From: Verrucomicrobiota bacterium | GTDB taxonomy: Bacteria; Verrucomicrobiota; Verrucomicrobiia; Limisphaerales; JADJPG01 | Direction of reading: 5' to 3' | Assembly: GCA_016713365.1 (NCBI GenBank) | Contig: JADJPG010000004.1 | Location: 1 to 64,000 of the forward strand | DNA length: 64,000 bases | Part shown: positions 57,167 through 64,000 of the stretch, one piece after another | How the letters are laid out: every line of letters starts with the position of its first letter | Numbering within the stretch: position 1 is the stretch's first letter | The notes under the pieces: generated by a model | What the model was told of the DNA's origin: nothing | Seen by the model: the letters and a program-made list of their open reading frames with translations, nothing else | The model's database searches: none | Program-made: the position numbers and the translations under genes

Positions 57167-58696
57167 ATGCTGACCTCGATCATCCTCCTCCCATTCCTCG
57201 CCGCGCTGGTGATTCTGTTTACCCCGCGCAACTACCGCGTCGTGTTCCGCGGCGTGGCATTGCTGGCGACGCTTGGCTCGCTGCTGGTCGCGACCAAGAT
57301 GTTCCTCGGCTACGAAGCGGCGGAAGCTGGCGTGGGCGGCTACAAGTTCATCGAGAAGGCCGCGTGGGTTCCGTCGCTCGGGATCAACTACTTCGTCGGT
57401 GTCGATGGCATCAACGTCGGGCTGATCTTCATGGGCGCCATCGTGGCATTCGCGGCGGCGTGCGTGTCGTGGGAAATCAAAACCAACGAGAAGCTCTATT
57501 ACCTGCTGCTGATGGTGATGACCGGTGGCATCCTCGGCGCGTTCGCGTCGCTCGACCTGTTCTTCTTCTACGCGTTCCATGAGTTCGCGCTCATCCCGAC
57601 CTTCATCATGATCGGTCTGTGGGGCCGCGGAGAAAACAAAAACTACGCGACCTTCAACATCACGCTCTACCTCAGCGCCGGCGCGCTCATCGCGCTGGTC
57701 GGTCTGATCGGCCTTTACCTCCAGGTTCCAGCGGCGCAGCGCACGTTTGACATCGTCGCGCTCACCGATTACTTCCGCGCGAACCCCATGGCCGCGAACG
57801 TGCAGCACTTCATCTTTCCGCTGCTGATGTTCGGCTTCGGCATTCTCGTCTCGCTCTGGCCGTTTCACACCTGGGCACCGCTCGGCTACGGCGCGGCTCC
57901 GACCGCGACCGCCATGCTCCACGCCGGCGTGCTGAAGAAATTTGGTCTCTACGGCCTCATTCGCATCGCGCTGCCGCTGATGCCCGAAGGCGCGAAAGAC
58001 TGGCTGAACGTCCTTGCGCTGCTTTGCCTTGGGAACATTCTTTATTGCGGCTGGGTCGCCATGCGCCAGCGCGACTTGAACCAGCTCATCGGCAACTCCT
58101 CCGTCGCGCACATGGGCTTCGTCTTCCTCGGCATCGCGAGCTTGAACCTCATCGGCGTGACCGGCGCCGTGGTGGTGATGATCGCGCACGGCCTGCTCGC
58201 CGCGCTGACCTTTGCGCTCAGCGGTTACATCCGCACGCAGACAAACACGCTGAACATGGACGAGATGGGCGGACTGCTCCGCAAGCTCCCCTTCATCGGC
58301 GCGGCGCTCGTCATGGCGATGATGGCCGGCTGCGGCCTGCCGGGCTTCGCGAACTTCGTCGGCGAACTCAGCGTGATGTTCGGCGCGTGGAAGGCGTCCT
58401 TCGGCCACGCGAAATGGTTCGTCGTCGCTGCAGCGTGGGGCGGACTGGTGATCGGCGCAATCTACATGCTGCGCGCGGTGCGGAGCGTCCTGCACGGCGA
58501 ACTCTCCGACAAATGGAACTCCGTCGAGGACGCCGTGCTCTGGCGCAAGACGCCGTTCGTGCTGCTGCTTGCGGCGCTGCTGGCGTTCGGCTTCTGGCCG
58601 CGCCTGCTGACCGACAAGATCAAGCCCAGCGCCGAAGCCATCGTGAAGATGGCCACGTCAGGCAAAGCCGTGGCACTCGAAAGTGTTAAGCGATGA
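57167..58696 (+). CDS. nuoM: NADH-quinone oxidoreductase subunit M
   Basis: 509 residues, 14 membrane segments, antiporter-like proton channel. Blocks: FFFYAFHEFALIPTFIMIGL, AGALIALVGLIGLYLQVPAA, PFHTWAPLGYGAAPTATAML, HAGVLKKFGLYGLIRIALPL, LIGNSSVAHMGFVFLGIASL. Normal length, no break. Ends with an ATGA overlap with an unrelated small gene instead of directly joining nuoN. Confidence 0.96.
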   Translation: MLTSIILLPFLAALVILFTPRNYRVVFRGVALLATLGSLLVATKMFLGYEAAEAGVGGYKFIEKAAWVPSLGINYFVGVDGINVGLIFMGAIVAFAAACVSWEIKTNEKLYYLLLMVMTGGILGAFASLDLFFFYAFHEFALIPTFIMIGLWGRGENKNYATFNITLYLSAGALIALVGLIGLYLQVPAAQRTFDIVALTDYFRANPMAANVQHFIFPLLMFGFGILVSLWPFHTWAPLGYGAAPTATAMLHAGVLKKFGLYGLIRIALPLMPEGAKDWLNVLALLCLGNILYCGWVAMRQRDLNQLIGNSSVAHMGFVFLGIASLNLIGVTGAVVVMIAHGLLAALTFALSGYIRTQTNTLNMDEMGGLLRKLPFIGAALVMAMMAGCGLPGFANFVGELSVMFGAWKASFGHAKWFVVAAAWGGLVIGAIYMLRAVRSVLHGELSDKWNSVEDAVLWRKTPFVLLLAALLAFGFWPRLLTDKIKPSAEAIVKMATSGKAVALESVKR

Positions 58697-59133
58697 ACCG
58701 TGGCTGGAGAATTCTCAATACCCCCATCCCGAAACGGTTTTTATATTTTTCGGCAGGGGTCATCGGCCTGCTAATTGTCGGCTATAAGCTTGGCACTTCA
58801 TCTCGAGATAAACGTTGGTCCAACGTAATTGCCATGCAGCGATTCATGTTCGAGCACCAAAAGAACCGTAGGTTTACAAATCCAGTTCCAGCTATGGCTG
58901 TGGTGATCCTAGAAAATGCGACGAATGGATTTCGTGGTGGGGTGGGAGTCGAAATGACTTATTCGGACGACCGGACAGGTTTTAGATGGTGGGAGCTGGG
59001 CGTTGCCACCACCCGAGTCGAAGCACTAGAAAAGTGGGGCTTTGTCGAATGGAAACCCGATGGGATCTACGCAGGCAAGGCTTCCAAACAGCTAATTGTT
59101 AAACGTGACGAACTAGAAGGTGGAGGAAGATGA
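58693..59133 (+). CDS. Unknown membrane-anchored protein inserted between nuoM and nuoN
   Basis: 146 residues beginning MNRGWRILNTPIPKRF, with one N-terminal membrane helix (LYFSAGVIGLLIVGYKLG) and a soluble C-terminal part containing TNPVPAMAVVILENATNGFR and TGFRWWELGVATTRVEALEK. No family recognised. It overlaps nuoM (ATGA at 58693-58696) and nuoN (ATGA at 59130-59133), so it is translationally coupled on both sides. Its base composition is clearly less GC-rich than the nuo genes, which suggests later insertion. Role in complex I is possible but not shown. Confidence 0.7.
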   Translation: MNRGWRILNTPIPKRFLYFSAGVIGLLIVGYKLGTSSRDKRWSNVIAMQRFMFEHQKNRRFTNPVPAMAVVILENATNGFRGGVGVEMTYSDDRTGFRWWELGVATTRVEALEKWGFVEWKPDGIYAGKASKQLIVKRDELEGGGR

Positions 59134-60629
59134 ACACCGCATTGATTAGTCTGGAAATTGCCGTTCTGCTGCTCGCCTTGGGCGTGCTGTTGCTCGACCT
59201 ATGGCTGCCCGCCGAAAACAAGCGCAAGCTCGGCTATGTCGCCGCGCTCGGTGCGCTGGGAATCCTCGTTGCGAGCTTCATCTGGTTGCCGGTGAACGCA
59301 ACTTTCAATCTCCCCCTGCAAGCCGCAGGACAAGCCGCCGTCAACGTCCCCGTGTATCTCACCCTCCCGACTCTCGGCGACAACATCGTGCTCGATCTTC
59401 CGGCGCTATTCTTCAAGCGCTTCTTCCTGCTCGCGGCGGTGATCGTTCTCCTGATGTCCGCCGAGTTTGCGAGCCGCATCCAGAGCGGAATCTCCGAGTT
59501 CTACAGCCTCACTCTCATCGCGCTGGCGGGAATGATGTTCGCTGCCTCCGCGAAAGACTTCGCGATGCTCTTCGTCTCCGTCGAGCTCATCACGATTACC
59601 TTCTACATCCTGACGAGCTTCCAACGGAACCGCGTCGCCTCGCTCGAAGCCGGCGTGAAGTATCTGATTCTCGGCGGTCTCGCGTCGGCGATGATGGTTT
59701 ACGGAATCGCGCTGGTTTACGGAACCTCGGGCACGATGAACTTCACCGAGCTGAACGGCAAAGCCCTCGCGCTCGCGGACAAGCCCATCTTCCTGGTCGG
59801 CCTGCTGCTGGTGATCTGCGGACTCGCGTTCAAGATCGCCGCGTTCCCGCTCCAAATTTGGGCGCCGGATGTTTACCAAGGCTCGCCCGCACCGGCGACG
59901 GCATTCCTCGCGGTCGGTTCGAAGGCGGCAGGCCTCATTCTCCTCATGCGCGTGCTCTTCAGCGCGCTGCCTCTGGAATTTGTGGTTCGTTGGAAGGGCC
60001 TGCTGATGGCGATGTCGGCCATCACGATTCTTTACGGCAGCCTCTGCGCCATTCCGCAGCGCAACCTCAAGCGCCTGCTCGGCTACTCCAGCATCGCGAA
60101 CGGTGGTTACCTGCTGCTCGGTCTCGCGGCGTTGAGCGAGTCCGGCAAGGTGGCGGTGCTTTACTACCTCAGCGGTTACCTCTTCACCGTGCTCGCGGCC
60201 TTCACCGTCATTGCGGTCGTGCTACGTGCGACGGATATTGAAGACATCAGCGGCCTCGCCGGATTGAACCAACGCTCGCCGTTACTCGCTGGCGCGATGA
60301 CTCTCGCGATGGTTTCCCTCGCGGGCATTCCGCCGCTCGCCGGGTTCTTCGGAAAGTTTCTTCTGCTGAAAGCCGCGATTGATCAGGGCTCCACTTACTA
60401 CTGGCTCATCGCCGTGGCGCTCGTGGGCGTCGTGATTTCGCTCTACTACTATTTCGGAGTCATCCGTGCGATATACTGGTCGAAGGAACCGGCCGATGTT
60501 TCGCCGCTCTTCGTGTCGCTGCCGCTGAAGGTCTCCCTCGGCGCGTGTATCGCCGGCATGCTCTACCTCGGAATTTACCCGGCTGCTGCGTTGAATCTGG
60601 TGACTGTGGTGGTCCGGGACTGGAAGTAG
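59130..60629 (+). CDS. nuoN: NADH-quinone oxidoreductase subunit N
   Basis: 499 residues, 14 membrane segments, third antiporter-like subunit. Blocks: FVSVELITITFYILTSFQRN, VKYLILGGLASAMMVYGIAL, FKIAAFPLQIWAPDVYQGSP, LLGYSSIANGGYLLLGLAAL, GIPPLAGFFGKFLLLKAAID. A ribosome site GGAGGA lies five bases before the ATG. Last gene of the nuo cluster. Confidence 0.96.
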   Translation: MNTALISLEIAVLLLALGVLLLDLWLPAENKRKLGYVAALGALGILVASFIWLPVNATFNLPLQAAGQAAVNVPVYLTLPTLGDNIVLDLPALFFKRFFLLAAVIVLLMSAEFASRIQSGISEFYSLTLIALAGMMFAASAKDFAMLFVSVELITITFYILTSFQRNRVASLEAGVKYLILGGLASAMMVYGIALVYGTSGTMNFTELNGKALALADKPIFLVGLLLVICGLAFKIAAFPLQIWAPDVYQGSPAPATAFLAVGSKAAGLILLMRVLFSALPLEFVVRWKGLLMAMSAITILYGSLCAIPQRNLKRLLGYSSIANGGYLLLGLAALSESGKVAVLYYLSGYLFTVLAAFTVIAVVLRATDIEDISGLAGLNQRSPLLAGAMTLAMVSLAGIPPLAGFFGKFLLLKAAIDQGSTYYWLIAVALVGVVISLYYYFGVIRAIYWSKEPADVSPLFVSLPLKVSLGACIAGMLYLGIYPAAALNLVTVVVRDWK

Positions 60630-60686
60630 TACGCGGACTCGACGTTTCGCTTGTGGAGAAACGGCGGGGGTGGTCAACGTATCGCC

Positions 60687-61618
60687 ATGATAAGAGCCGC
60701 TCTTTCCGTCGGTGTCCTCCTGCTGGTCCTCGTCGGTTGCAAGACTCCTCAAAACACCAGCGGCCACGGCTGGCCAAAGCATCGTCTTCAGGCAGCGCAG
60801 ATTACTTCTCTCAATCTCCCCAAAGGTCAGCAGTTTGACGCGTCGGGTCTGTGGCTGCTCGACACCGGGGAGCTGCTCACGCTGCGCAACACGCGGGACT
60901 CGATCCTGTATCGCATCGATTTTCTCCCCGGGGGTCAGGAGGCGAACCTAAGGCCATTCAATGACTGCTTTTCGAACGACAGCCTTCGCGCGGTCGCGGG
61001 CGACAGCAAAAGCTTCGACTGCGAAGGCATCGCGCGGGATGAGCAGGGACGGTTCTACATTTGCGAGGAACGTCGGCGCTGGATCTTTCGCTGCGATCCG
61101 GTGACCGGCAAGACGGAGCGGCTTCCGATCGTTTGGGGGACGGCCGAGGACTATTTCAGTTCGGCGGATCCGAATGCCTCGCTTGAAGGTATCGCGATCG
61201 GGAACGGAAAACTCTACGTCGCCAATGAGAGAAGCTCTGCGGTGATCATTGAAGTGGATCTCGCCAGTCTGAAGGTGACGAAGAAATTCGTGGTGCAACC
61301 GGCCAAGAGCAGCTTCTTCGGACTGCACTACTCGGACCTCTGCTGGTTTGAGAATCAGCTCTGGGTCCTGTGCCGTCAGCACCGGGTAGTTCTAAGGTCG
61401 ATCCTAAAACCCGGCAGGTGCTGGATGAATTTGATTATGGCGACATCGAGGAAAATCTCGGCTACCGAACGGGTCTGCCGGTGGGGCTGATGGAAGGTTT
61501 GGCAGTGAGCAAGGACTCGATCTGGATTGTCACGGACAACAACGGTGATCCGCGGGGGAAGAGCGGAAATGACAAACGCCCGACCTTGGTGCGATGTCCG
61601 CGTCCGGATCGCAAGTAA
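60687..61618 (+). CDS. Lipoprotein, esterase-like phytase / SdiA-regulated-like propeller, one apparent frameshift
   Basis: Start at 60687 (MIRAALSVGVLLLVLVGCKT), giving a lipoprotein signal with lipobox LVGC. The propeller has QQFDASGLWLLDTGELLTLR, DCEGIARDEQGRFYICEERR, SLEGIAIGNGKLYVANERSS and MEGLAVSKDSIWIVTDNNGD, matching esterase-like phytase/SdiA-regulated families. The reading frame is lost at about 61394-61396, where a missing A turns VVLKVDPKTRQVLDEFDYGD into a wrong frame; it then continues to 61618. Corrected length about 310 residues. Outer- or inner-membrane anchored, facing the periplasm; substrate unknown. Confidence 0.75.
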
Positions 61619-61639
61619 GTCGCGACTTCAGGCGATTGT

Positions 61640-62065
61640 TCAGCGCTGGAGTAATTGTCCCAGGGCGTGGCCGGCCCAAACGGCGGCGAGGCAGGCGATC
61701 ACCGAGAGCGCGATGTTGGTGCCGGCTTGTGACAGGTTGCCGCCTTGAATCAGTTTCAACGTCTGCAGGCTGAAGGAGGAAAAGGTCGTGTAACCACCGC
61801 AAATACCCACCATGAAAAACTGCACAGCGAGCGGACTTAACTTTGGATGCAACCGGCCCTCGCTGGACGTGAGAGCCGCGAGGAATCCGATGGCGAAGGA
61901 CCCGGAGACGTTGACGAGGATGGTTCCCCAGGGAAAAGCATCGCCGAAGCGTTGACCGACCAGCCCGGCGATCCAGAAACGCCCCATGCCGCCGAGAGCG
62001 CTACCGATTCCGACCGCCAGATACGCCATCGCTTTGTCCACGCGGCGGATTCTGCGTTGCGGCAT
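61640..62065 (-). CDS. crcB: Fluoride channel FluC/CrcB
   Basis: 141 residues from ATG 62065, which has AAGGA close before it; ATG 62029 (MAYLAVGIGSALGGMGRFWI) gives 129 residues, closer to the family mean. Four membrane helices. Signature residues: GGMGRF, GTILVNVSGSFAIGFLAAL (conserved Asn), FFMVGICGGYTTFSSFSL (GxxGGxTTFSTF motif with the Phe-box). Exports fluoride across the inner membrane as a dual-topology dimer. A second crcB copy is not next to it. I see no fluoride riboswitch upstream. Confidence 0.92.
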   Translation of the reverse strand: MPQRRIRRVDKAMAYLAVGIGSALGGMGRFWIAGLVGQRFGDAFPWGTILVNVSGSFAIGFLAALTSSEGRLHPKLSPLAVQFFMVGICGGYTTFSSFSLQTLKLIQGGNLSQAGTNIALSVIACLAAVWAGHALGQLLQR

Positions 62066-62089
62066 CGTCCTTGCAAGCCCGGTTTGCGC

Positions 62090-63391
62090 TCACGGTGTCA
62101 TTCGCTGGAACCGGACGCGGCGCACGTAACCGTAGTTGCTTTCGGTGATGATCAGGTTTCCAAACGTATCGGTGTTCACCGCTCGCACACGCGAGAGCCT
62201 GGCCTGGTTCGGATTCGCAAAGAACCAGTCGCCATCGCCAACGCGGAAATTGTTGGCGCTGCTGCCGTTCATCCACCGGTGAATGATGCCGGCAGGATCG
62301 ACGTACCAGATGCGGTTGCCGGGATCGTGTTCGCCAATGAAAAAGCCGCCATTGGGAATGAACCAGACGGATCGTGGCAGAATGAGGCCGGTTTCGAGCG
62401 CTGGAAATCCGTCTCCGCCGCCCGTTTGAGTGCCGTTGCCGGCGATGGGAATAAGTGTGCCGTTTGTGTCCATGCGATAGACGCGGTTCAAATCGCGGTC
62501 GCTGATGTAAAGCTCGCCGGTTCGCTCGTCGCCGAGGATGTTTCCGAGATTGCCGAAATCAGAACGAACAACCGTGACGCCGCCGGTGGGCGTCCAGCGG
62601 TTCAGCGTGTTTGCGGAGGGATCGCCGGAACCGAAGTAGGCGAGCGACTCGTCGCTCTTTATCCAAAAGGCGCGGCCGTCGCCCAAGAGTGGTGTGGTGA
62701 AGAGCGTGGTCATCACCTGATTGGTGTCGACCTTGCGGACCTTGGCATTGTCGGTATCGAGGATGTAGAGGGTTCCATCCGCGGCCATCCATCCACCGTT
62801 CGGGCTGTTGAGATGCAGGTTGGTGGCGTAGTCCGGCCCATCGCCATTGTCGCCGGCGGTATGCGTGCCGGCGTAAGTGAAGAGGCGTCCTTCGGGCGTC
62901 ACCTTCAGAATGGAGGAACTCCGTTGATCGACGATCAACACGTTCCCGTGAGGATCACCAAATGAGATGTGCGGTCGGGAGAGATCCACATTGGTGGCCC
63001 AGTCGCCTTCGAAGCTGGGCTGCCAGTGACTCACGTCGCTGTTGGAACGTCCGCGGCCGGCCACGGTTTCGAGAATGCCATACGAATGAGTGAGATTCGT
63101 GAAATGGCCTGCGAAATTGGTGGAGATGTCCACCGACAACAAACGAATGAAACCGTTGCTTGGTGCCAATCCCACATCTGCGCTTCCGACGGCGTTGGAG
63201 GTAAAGTGATTGATGCCTACTGGCCAGGGAGCGTTCAGGGAACTCTTCGTTTGAATCGTGATGACCCCGGCAGGATACGCATTGGACCAACTGATGACGC
63301 CGTTGGTGTCGAAGCGGGTGATGGTGAGCTCGGCGGCAGGGAGGAGACTGGCCCACAGACAGAATATGGAAATCAAACATCGGGCTTTCAT
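62090..63391 (-). CDS. Secreted NHL/SMP-type propeller protein
   Basis: 433 residues from ATG 63391 (MKARCLISIFCLWASLLPAA), giving a signal peptide; 37 more codons upstream are open. The first part (ITIQTKSSLNAPWPVGINHF) is shared with other secreted proteins of the phylum. Propeller blades follow: VLIVDQRSSSILKVTPEGRL, LYILDTDNAKVRKVDTNQVM, LYISDRDLNRVYRMDTNGTL, SVWFIPNGGFFIGEHDPGNR, NLIITESNYGYVRRVRF. No catalytic residues recognised. Starts 24 bases beyond the crcB start region on the same strand; independent of it otherwise. Confidence 0.75.
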   Translation of the reverse strand: MKARCLISIFCLWASLLPAAELTITRFDTNGVISWSNAYPAGVITIQTKSSLNAPWPVGINHFTSNAVGSADVGLAPSNGFIRLLSVDISTNFAGHFTNLTHSYGILETVAGRGRSNSDVSHWQPSFEGDWATNVDLSRPHISFGDPHGNVLIVDQRSSSILKVTPEGRLFTYAGTHTAGDNGDGPDYATNLHLNSPNGGWMAADGTLYILDTDNAKVRKVDTNQVMTTLFTTPLLGDGRAFWIKSDESLAYFGSGDPSANTLNRWTPTGGVTVVRSDFGNLGNILGDERTGELYISDRDLNRVYRMDTNGTLIPIAGNGTQTGGGDGFPALETGLILPRSVWFIPNGGFFIGEHDPGNRIWYVDPAGIIHRWMNGSSANNFRVGDGDWFFANPNQARLSRVRAVNTDTFGNLIITESNYGYVRRVRFQRMTP

Positions 63392-63457
63392 GGTGTGTAG
63401 GGTGACAATGGCACCGTTGGTGGAGCTTCTCAAAGCCAAAGCTTGACCAAATGAAAG

Positions 63458-63488
63458 AACCGTTGCCAGGGACGAACTGGCAACGGTT
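63458..63488 (-). terminator. Probable intrinsic terminator of the gene at 63525
   Basis: Twelve-base perfect stem AACCGTTGCCAG/CTGGCAACGGTT with a seven-base loop. On the minus strand it lies just beyond the stop at 63525 and is followed by CTTTCATTT, a moderately T-rich tail. The stem is exceptionally regular. Confidence 0.65.
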
Positions 63489-63524
63489 GAGGGAGAACGC
63501 AACGGGTTGACGAACGCTGCCGGT

Positions 63525-64000
63525 CTACTTCTGCTTCTTTCGCTTGGGTTGTTTCTCGCTGACCTTGGCGATGACGGTTTCCGAGGGAACCTCCAGGTTC
63601 ACAGTGACGGTTCGATCAGTGCCGCTGACTTTGGCGCCGTGCACCAGCAGCGCGAGATCCTTGTTCTCCTCCTGGCTTAGCGCCGCGAGAGCGAGCAGGC
63701 CTTGAAGGACTTGCTGCATCTGGGTGGCGGATTCGTTATCGCGAGTGTTGACCGACAGTTTCACAAATACTTTGTCCGCCTTCTCGCCGGCATTGATTTG
63801 GCCGCTCTCCGCGTTCTTCAATCCGCGCACTTGTGGTGGGAGATTCGCGACCGTTTGAAAACCGTCCGCAATGGCGGCGACGAGGAAGCCACCTTCGGCA
63901 GCACCAACGCCGGGAAAGTTCTTCGATTTCGTGATGTTGGCCAATTTGCCGTCGAGCACGCTGCGGGCTTTCTCCAGTTCCGCTTTCGATTTGCTCAATA
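63525..64000 (-). CDS. Unknown protein, C-terminal part
   Basis: At least 157 residues, open to the window edge, so the true start is probably outside (an ATG lies at 63998). Seen: AKVSEKQPKRKKQK, a very basic end; a hydrophobic-flanked GLLALAALSQEENKDLALLV; and regularly spaced strands (DKVFVKLSVNTRDNESATQM, DRTVTVNLEVPSETVIAKVS). No membrane helix. I do not recognise a family. The 12-bp hairpin downstream probably ends it. Confidence 0.6.
   Translation of the reverse strand, partial: LSKSKAELEKARSVLDGKLANITKSKNFPGVGAAEGGFLVAAIADGFQTVANLPPQVRGLKNAESGQINAGEKADKVFVKLSVNTRDNESATQMQQVLQGLLALAALSQEENKDLALLVHGAKVSGTDRTVTVNLEVPSETVIAKVSEKQPKRKKQK

Overview
The window reads as a piece of a moderately GC-rich chromosome from a Verrucomicrobiota bacterium, most likely of the Limisphaerales/Pedosphaera type. 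This is inferred from gene style, since there is no rRNA here. The clues are many long secreted proteins built from Ig-like, delta-60, FG-GAP, InlB-type and TSP3-like repeats, a Ser/Thr kinase with a WD40-like sensor next to an ECF sigma factor, an FGE-like protein carrying a tail-fibre-like N-terminus, and a 14-subunit-type complex I operon. Nothing looks like plasmid or complete prophage DNA.

Layout. 1-4.1 kb: end of an alkaline-phosphatase-superfamily gene, pheT, a REP/BIME-like hairpin cluster and a small YjfB-like protein. 4.1-7.2 kb (minus): a tightly coupled trio of HerA-like ATPase, contractile-tail sheath protein and truncated haemoglobin. 7.3-19 kb: secreted GH5-like hydrolase, haem-type chemoreceptor, YdeI-like protein, EEP phosphatase, two secreted proteins, an MFS transporter and a REC-histidine kinase. 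19.4-26.4 kb (minus): a giant delta-60/Ig surface protein and a Ser/Thr kinase with a propeller interrupted by a stop codon. 26.6-35.2 kb: an ECF sigma factor divergent from a four-gene run of secreted proteins (fibre-like protein, astacin protease, degenerate M43-like protein, small surface protein), followed by a large Ig/PA14-like protein. 35.2-45.7 kb (minus): FGE-like protein, di-haem cytochrome/propeller/Ig fusion, cupin, SGNH hydrolase, small orphan, FG-GAP protein and kelch/sialidase-like propeller protein. 46.2-60.6 kb (plus): nuoB-C-x-D-E-F-G-H-I-J-K-L-M-y-N, with a tRNA-Gln on the opposite strand between nuoE and nuoF and two non-nuo genes (x, y) built in. 60.7-64 kb: esterase-like lipoprotein, fluoride channel, NHL-type secreted protein and the end of an unknown gene.

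An important feature of this DNA is a set of small indels. pheT, the HerA-like gene, the cytochrome fusion, the cupin, nuoD, nuoF, nuoG, nuoL, the esterase-like gene and even the tRNA acceptor stem each need one or more single-base corrections, several of them in short homopolymers, to give a normal product. As most of these are essential or core genes, the likeliest reading is residual long-read or assembly error rather than decay. These genes are therefore given as full-length CDS with the break marked. The Ser/Thr kinase differs: there the reading frame is unbroken except for one TAA.

How the genes work together: the nuo cluster makes the respiratory NADH:quinone oxidoreductase (nuoA is not in the window). 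The ECF/kinase pair and the histidine kinase are regulatory. The secreted set points to a polymer- and protein-degrading, surface-rich lifestyle.
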